DNA from: Batrachochytrium dendrobatidis JAM81
Lineage: Eukaryota > Chytridiomycota > Chytridiomycetes > Rhizophydiales
NCBI RefSeq assembly: GCF_000203795.2
Contig: NW_006281130.1
Location: forward strand, 1-15,165
Direction of reading: 5' to 3'
Length of the DNA stretch: 15,165 bases
Of the stretch, positions 10,301 to 15,165 are shown piece by piece. The first letter of the stretch is position 1. The number at the start of each line of letters is the position of its first letter. The position numbers and the translations under genes were made by a program. The notes below the pieces were generated by a model. It did not search any database. It saw nothing but the letters and a program-made list of their open reading frames with translations, and was not told the origin of the DNA.

Positions 10301-11197
10301 ATGTCGTCGTCTAAAAAGCAACAACTCGCTATTTGCAAGGCAGCACTTGAAGCTTTACAGACCAAAATCGATGAAGCAGAACAAGAAAGAAAGACGGCAA
10401 AAACTCAGTTGGAGAAGGCTATTCAGGAAGGGAAAGCAGTTTCCTCATATGAAAAACTCTTGGATTCAGCTACAGCTTTCCTCACTGGTTTGCAAAGCAA
10501 AGAAAAAGAATTACTCAAGAGAGAGTCTCAACTCACCCGCTCTCCCTCTACAAGCGACGACGAAATGCAAGAAATACCACCTAAAGGCTCACCCAAGCGA
10601 AGAAAAGTCGATGATTTGATTGAAAAGAGCAAGAGGTATCTATTTAGAACTGAACGCTGGGGGTGCGTCACCGTCATCAAAAAGAGAAGAGCCGTTACTT
10701 TTGCCCACACTGAACATTCCTCTCTACAACCTGGCATGAGTATGAAAATCTACTCTACTGAAGGAAATGTTGAATATGATGTTAAAGTGGTCAAGACAAA
10801 TGCAGAGAGTGACTGGGTGCTGTTGGAAAGTGATGTTGATTTGTGCGAGAAGGAGCCAATTTGGGAACCTGTTGTTGATGGCCATCGTTATGTTCAACTA
10901 GGCCTCTCTGCTCTCCATCAACAAGAGTCTCCATTTGCCATTTCAACCGGAGTGATTAGCTCACAGCGTCCGAATATGTTTGGCCACACTCTTGGGTCAT
11001 CTGGAGCGAACCCTGGTGATTCTGGTGGAGGCTGCTTTGATCAATCATCTGGCTGTTTGGTTGGAATCAATGTTGGCTGTGAAAATGCCTCTTTTAATCC
11101 GGACATGGACACTGTAACTCAAACGTACCACAAAATCTCTACCAGATTTGCCACAAGAGCCCACATTATTCCCATCAATAGTTTCCAGTTTGTTTAA
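10301..11197 (+). CDS. Intronless trypsin-like serine protease with N-terminal coiled coil
   Basis: This is a single open frame of 298 residues with no intron, unlike every other gene here. Residues 5-75 are Glu/Lys/Gln/Leu-rich with heptad-like spacing and look like a coiled coil. A polar linker follows, with a basic stretch, SPKRRKVDD (97-105), resembling a monopartite nuclear localisation signal. Residues 112-298 look like a compact chymotrypsin-fold domain: His in VTFAHTEH (H136), Asp in ESDWVLLE (D171) and Ser in NPGDSGGGCF (S241) fit the catalytic triad in order and spacing. There is no signal peptide or pro-region, so it is probably intracellular, perhaps nuclear. The closest general class is the trypsin-like peptidase domain; the exact family is not recognised. 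It has its own TATA-like box and an AATAAA overlapping the stop. Lack of introns suggests retroposition or horizontal gain, or a multicopy effector-like family; all three are inference. Confidence 0.85.
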   Translation: MSSSKKQQLAICKAALEALQTKIDEAEQERKTAKTQLEKAIQEGKAVSSYEKLLDSATAFLTGLQSKEKELLKRESQLTRSPSTSDDEMQEIPPKGSPKRRKVDDLIEKSKRYLFRTERWGCVTVIKKRRAVTFAHTEHSSLQPGMSMKIYSTEGNVEYDVKVVKTNAESDWVLLESDVDLCEKEPIWEPVVDGHRYVQLGLSALHQQESPFAISTGVISSQRPNMFGHTLGSSGANPGDSGGGCFDQSSGCLVGINVGCENASFNPDMDTVTQTYHKISTRFATRAHIIPINSFQFV

Positions 11198-11202
11198 ATA
11201 AA
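11197..11202 (+). terminator. AATAAA polyadenylation signal of the protease gene
   Basis: AATAAA begins on the last base of the protease stop codon, the same arrangement as at the end of the coronin gene. Motif only. Confidence 0.5.
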
Positions 11203-11514
11203 TGTTTCCAATCTTTTTCACTAGTTAAGCTATTCACTTTTGACTAAAATTCAAACTATCAATTACATCACCATGAGGTTTCTTTCCGAAAGTATTTGAA
11301 TGCTCCTGCTCGTCAATTATATTAATACGACTATTAAAAATGCATAGAATGAAAAGCATGGTTTGAATAGCAATCCCTTCTCTCTAACCTGATGATTTGG
11401 AAGTCAAGGATGAAGAATCGTATTCTGATAGGTTTTTTTTAGACTTTCGAATTAATATATTCATTGAATGTTTGCATTAACTAGAATTAAGATGCCAACT
11501 TATAATTTATAATT
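11203..11514. other. AT-rich stretch without a clear gene
   Basis: These 312 bp are AT-rich. The only coding-like patch is a short acidic one at 11388-11430 (DDLEVKDEESYSD), followed by a GT-rich/T-tract sequence that could be a donor. It has no supported start or partner exon. Nothing else is recognised. Confidence 0.4.
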
Positions 11515-11846
11515 GCTAAACTTAGCAGAAAATGTTGATATTATTACAAACTGTGGCATGAAGATTATTACAATTGTAATGTCTGTACAACTCATTGCAT
11601 GGATAAGGCAAGTTGCTACTCTCAATGACACTGCTTTGGAACAAGAGCTCAAATTAATCAACAAAAACTCTATCAATGCATTTGCAAGAGCCGTTGGGCG
11701 AATTCGTCGTCCGGAAACTGATTCTCATACGTTCAAGTTATGAAGCTCATCCCCACGCAGATACCATCAATTTATTACTTTCTGTTGGAGAAGCTGCAGT
11801 ATCTGCCATCAATTCAGACATACCTGTCAGTCCCGTTCCATATGCA
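11515..11846 (+). pseudogene. Orphan coding-like exons, possibly from the helical-protein gene
   Basis: Two coding-like stretches lie in different frames. The first, about 11519-11740, includes QLIAWIRQVATLND and ends at a stop. The second, about 11691-11846, includes LGEFVVRKLILIRSS and SVGEAAVSAINSDIPVSP and stops at a good donor, GTGAGT (11847). A GC-type donor, AAG|GCAAGT, at 11608 with an acceptor near 11688 would link parts of them, but no combination I tried gives one clean frame. Composition resembles the helical protein upstream, whose last exon ends at a phase-0 donor at 10137. They may be its 3' exons, with the protease nested in the intron, or a decayed fragment. Confidence 0.35.
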
Positions 11847-12380
11847 GTGAGTCCCCGTATGTGTCAGAATATTAGGAGCTTCGTGATTTGTTTGATAGTA
11901 TAGTATGGTATAGTAAAGTAGGTAAAGTATAATCTGTAACTGTTAGTAGTTATCAGAAGAGAACAAATCAGAAGTGTAAGAGGAAGTTGCACTTGAAATC
12001 AAAATCAGCAAACTTAGTCTTTTCAATAGTAGTGAAAAGGGTTTGATAAAGTAGTTGGACAGATGAAATAGTTTGAAGAGTTGTTTATTGATAAGAGTAA
12101 GCATCTTAGCTTTTATAGTAGTTGATTGTTTGTCTTGTGATACGAACAATTAACACGTTTGATGATGAGAGGTTGTAAATGAAAGTTACAACCAATAGTG
12201 TTGATTTCTGGAGTTAGTAAATTTAATAATGAGATCGTCTACCCGATTATTGAGAACTTGAATCCTAGAGATGAGAGTTGCAGGGTACGGAGCACATGGA
12301 TTTTTGGTAATGAAGGGGTTTAACTTGTGTTTAAGTTGGCGCTTTTTTAGAACTAGCTTTGCCACAGGTTACCGCTTAAG
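11847..12380. other. Gap before the right coronin copy, with a low-complexity TATAG-rich patch
   Basis: There is no supported gene in these 534 bp. Positions 11895-11930 repeat TATAG/GTA words (such as ATAGTATAGTATGG). Further on the sequence is purine-rich on the plus strand. At 12271-12315 a short frame reads RVAGYGAHGFLVMK, faintly like the first WD40 strand of coronins, and about 12346-12372 reads FATGY, but neither joins in frame to the coronin exon at 12381. Confidence 0.4.
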
Positions 12381-15165
12381 AATATCCGTCTGGATATTCC
12401 AACAGTGCAGTCAAGCTATGGCATGTTCCATGCAGTGCATCAGAATTAAACAATACATCTGGACTAGCGCTACCAGATCTCCCTGCGCTAACATTGCCAG
12501 CTGAACTAAAACACATAGAAACTGTCATGTTTCATCCGATTGCTTGCAATCTACTGTCGGTAGCATCAGCAGCCCAAGTCAAACTTTGGGATGTTAGCCA
12601 TGAAACTATGGCAATTACTCTGGACTGTTCGGAAGTAGTCCAGACAATCAGCTGGTTGGTATTAAATCCAATACTCTTGTGCATTTGTACAGTTAGATGA
12701 TGCTGATTCTATTTGGATGCTTCTTGATCGTTCAATTCTGCATAGGAAGGAAGATGGACAGCTTCTGGTTTCTATTTCAAAAGATAATATGCTGCGCGTG
12801 TTTGATCCTCGTGTCGGATCCACTCCAATCAAAGTAACTGCATTTGATCTCAGTTTGGAAATTGCATTTGAATCTAATCGATGAGTCTTGGATTGTTTTA
12901 CTAGTCTGTCAATTCTCATAATGGAATCAAACCTAGCAGAGTGGTCTGGGCAGGTGCATCGAATATGATCTTTTCAACTGGTTTCAATTCAAAACGAGAT
13001 CGAGGTGTGATTTGGATAGTTGTCTTTGTACTTTGTGTATCAATTAATTGTTTTGGGTGGTTGAATTGAAATCTAACACGAAATACAATAGAATATTCCA
13101 TCTGGGATTTCAGGAATTTTACTCAGTCGCTTGTTACCAACAAATTGGATACATCTCCTGGCATTCTGACTCCGCTTTATGATTCAGACACCAAAATGAT
13201 GTTTCTTTCTGGAAAGGTATCGATATTTAACCCATCACAGTAGATTTATATGTTATCTTCAGCTGAAAATGACTGCCTATTCTATACATAGGGCGACACT
13301 AGTGTTTGGTGGCTAGAACTCAAGCCAGAAAACGAAAAATCACCCGTTGATGTTGGAGTGTATCCCTATGTTGGAAGTATCACATTTTCTGGTGCATGTC
13401 TTGTACCCAAGCTCGGTTTGGATATAATGGGATGTGAAGTTGCTCGAGTTTTAAATGTAGCATCTGATGGCTCCAACATCATCCCTGTATCTGCTGTTGT
13501 ACCGCGTAAAACCCATGCCGACTTCCACGCCGATATCTTTCCCGATACTCGCGAAGATATTCCTCAAGTGGCAGTTACTGAATGGCTGACTGGCATCAAT
13601 ACCACTCCTCGTATTGTTTCACTTGATCCAGCAAAAAGGCAAAGTTTTGCTCCAGTGACTACGACTGAATCAACTGCTTCTTTATCCACACTCCCAAACC
13701 AAATACAACCTTTATTGGATTCCACTAAAAACTCCATATCGGATATACAGATGCAAATCAATACACCTGATTCAGCTTCTACTACTATACCAACGGCAAT
13801 TAAAAATTCTGCCAAGGTTAATCTACCCAAACACTCTGCTTACAGATTTATCACTGGCAAATCCAATACCGATTATGATGACCTAAAAGGACTGAGTGTC
13901 AATTTTCCTAATGAGACAGATGCATTTCAGGTATGCTACTACTCGTGTACTTTTAAACTTCAAGCCCAGTCTTGCCTAGTGTTGCTCATAGTGTGGCATA
14001 TGTTTATAAATCATTCCAGATCAATTCAAAATTTATTGCATTTTCAATTTCTGGCCCTGGCGGTCGTGTTGGTGTGTGGCCCGTTGAATCCAAAGGTCGT
14101 TTTCCAGTTAAAATTCCATGCATTGTAAATGGATCAGAAATGCTAGATTTTAGACTGGATCCATTCAATGTGCATCGATTGATTACGGGCTGTGAGGATG
14201 GACGTATCCGTATTTTTGATTTGCCTGCTAACGGACTAACTGATGATCTTTATCAAGAAAACAACTTTTTCCCTGCGCATAATGGTCGAGTTGTTCTTTT
14301 ACAATTTCATCCAATGGCGTTAGATATTATCATGTCCTATTCACCTGAACAAGACTCACCACTGATTAAGATTTGGAATATTTGCACCAAGAAACTTATT
14401 TCTACCATGACACTTCCTGATCAAGCACTTAGTGTGGCATTCAGTTATGATGGAAACTGTATTGCAGCGATTTTGCGTGATAAAACCATTCGTGTTTATG
14501 ACAGTCACACTGGACTAGAGCTTCAAAGTGGACCATCGCACCAAGGAACCAAAGCTGCACGTATTTTATGGATTGGCGATACTGGACGACTGGTTTCCGT
14601 GGGATATGCCAGGTAATAACGCTTGATAAAACAAATATATGCATTCCAACGGTACTTGTAAACGTATATTTGAGACTGACTAAAGATAACAATCCATACT
14701 TGACCGATTGTCATGGTTGATTGTTGTTGATGGAATTTAGAGCAAACCAGCGAGAAATTATTCAATACGATAGTCAGAATCTGACACTGCCTGTTTGTTC
14801 CACTCCACTTGACACGTCACCTAGCATGCTGATTCCCTTTTATGATCACGACACAGGTCTTCTCATTCTTTGTGGTCGAGGAGAGTCTGTTGTCACATTT
14901 TATCACCTTTCTACCGAACCCGAGCCGCTATTTCTCACTCGCTACAGTGTTCCTGGTGGAATCCGGCAACTATCTATGGCACTATTACCTAAACGGCATT
15001 GTAACGTCAAGGAAATTGAAGTTTTGAAGGGATTTAGGCTTACTCCAACGTCGGTGGAAAGTATTTCATTTACAGTACCAAGACTACAGAAAGAGTATTT
15101 CCAAGATGATATTTTTGTATCAACGAGAGATGTTGAAAATCCGGCTTTATCTGCTGATGAATGGA
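12381..15165 (+). CDS. Tandem coronin (coronin-7/POD-1 type), right copy, incomplete at both ends
   Basis: Exons: 12381-12654, 12746-12833, 12905-13004, 13092-13216, 13292-13930, 14020-14612 and 14741->15165. All junctions keep frame. The first unit is visible from inside its first blade: SNSAVKLWHVP, AQVKLWDVS, NMLRVFDPR, RVVWAG, REYSIWDFRN, then the post-propeller motif LDTSPGILTPLYDSDT and FHADIFPDT. The second unit begins as in the left copy. From 13447 on it is the repeat partner of 1-1719, differing by Asp instead of Gly at 14354. Joined to the left copy's C-terminal exons the length would be about 830 residues, against about 925 for human coronin-7, so roughly 90 N-terminal residues are missing or unrecognised. 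Exon 12381 follows an AAG acceptor and an in-frame TAA lies just before it, so the 5' end is unresolved. Confidence 0.87.
13447..15165 (+). repeat. Right copy of the long direct repeat (partner at 1-1719)
   Basis: This is the same 1,719 bases as the window start, in direct orientation at an offset of 13,446. The four differing sites are 13991, 13993, 14055 and 14354, all transitions. The first 544 and last 811 bases are identical between copies. Confidence 0.97.

Noticed and set aside
11943..12149. Minus-strand open frame of 68 codons
   Set aside because: Low-complexity Leu/Ser/Lys composition, no motif, no intron or partner context; likely chance.
1..15165. CRISPR arrays, tRNA/rRNA genes, bacterial operons, transposase or reverse transcriptase genes
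   Set aside because: No regularly spaced short repeats, no RNA-gene signatures and no such protein motifs were seen on either strand; gene structure is eukaryotic.

Overview
The window is intron-rich eukaryotic DNA. Genes are split by many short introns (about 65-130 bp) with GT-AG and a few GC-AG borders, AATAAA-type signals overlap stop codons, and a yeast/fungal-type calnexin sits beside a Cys/Met PLP enzyme. A two-unit coronin (coronin-7/POD-1 type) together with these genes fits an early-diverging, chytrid-like fungus. That assignment is inference; no species marker is present.

Layout, left to right. (1) Positions 1-2170, + strand: the 3' part of a tandem coronin gene, with five exons to its stop codon. 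(2) 2265-4296, - strand, convergent: a complete nine-exon Cys/Met-metabolism PLP enzyme of 418 residues (cystathionine gamma-synthase/beta-lyase family). (3) 4739-7250, - strand: a seven-exon calnexin with P-domain, one membrane segment and a poly-Glu tail; its first exon has an in-frame TAG. (4) A 144-bp divergent promoter. (5) 7395-10151, + strand: a nine-exon gene for an unrecognised, mostly helical protein of about 667 residues. (6) 10301-11197, + strand: an intronless trypsin-like protease with an N-terminal coiled coil and a nuclear-localisation-like basic stretch. (7) 11203-12380: sparse sequence with one orphan coding stretch and a low-complexity patch. (8) 12381-15165, + strand: a second coronin copy, recognisable from inside its first WD40 unit to the window edge.

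The main structural feature is that the first 1,719 bases are repeated at the right end (13447-15165) with only four differences, all transitions lying within 364 bp of each other. A gene's 3' part thus opens the window and its 5' part closes it, in the same orientation. That means a tandem duplication with a 13,446-bp period, a circular molecule, or an assembly artefact joining two alleles. Deciding between these is the most important follow-up.

The genes do not form one pathway. Calnexin acts in ER glycoprotein folding, the PLP enzyme in sulfur amino-acid metabolism, and coronin-7-type proteins in actin/Golgi trafficking. The protease and the helical protein have no assigned role. No RNA genes, CRISPR arrays or recognisable transposons were seen.
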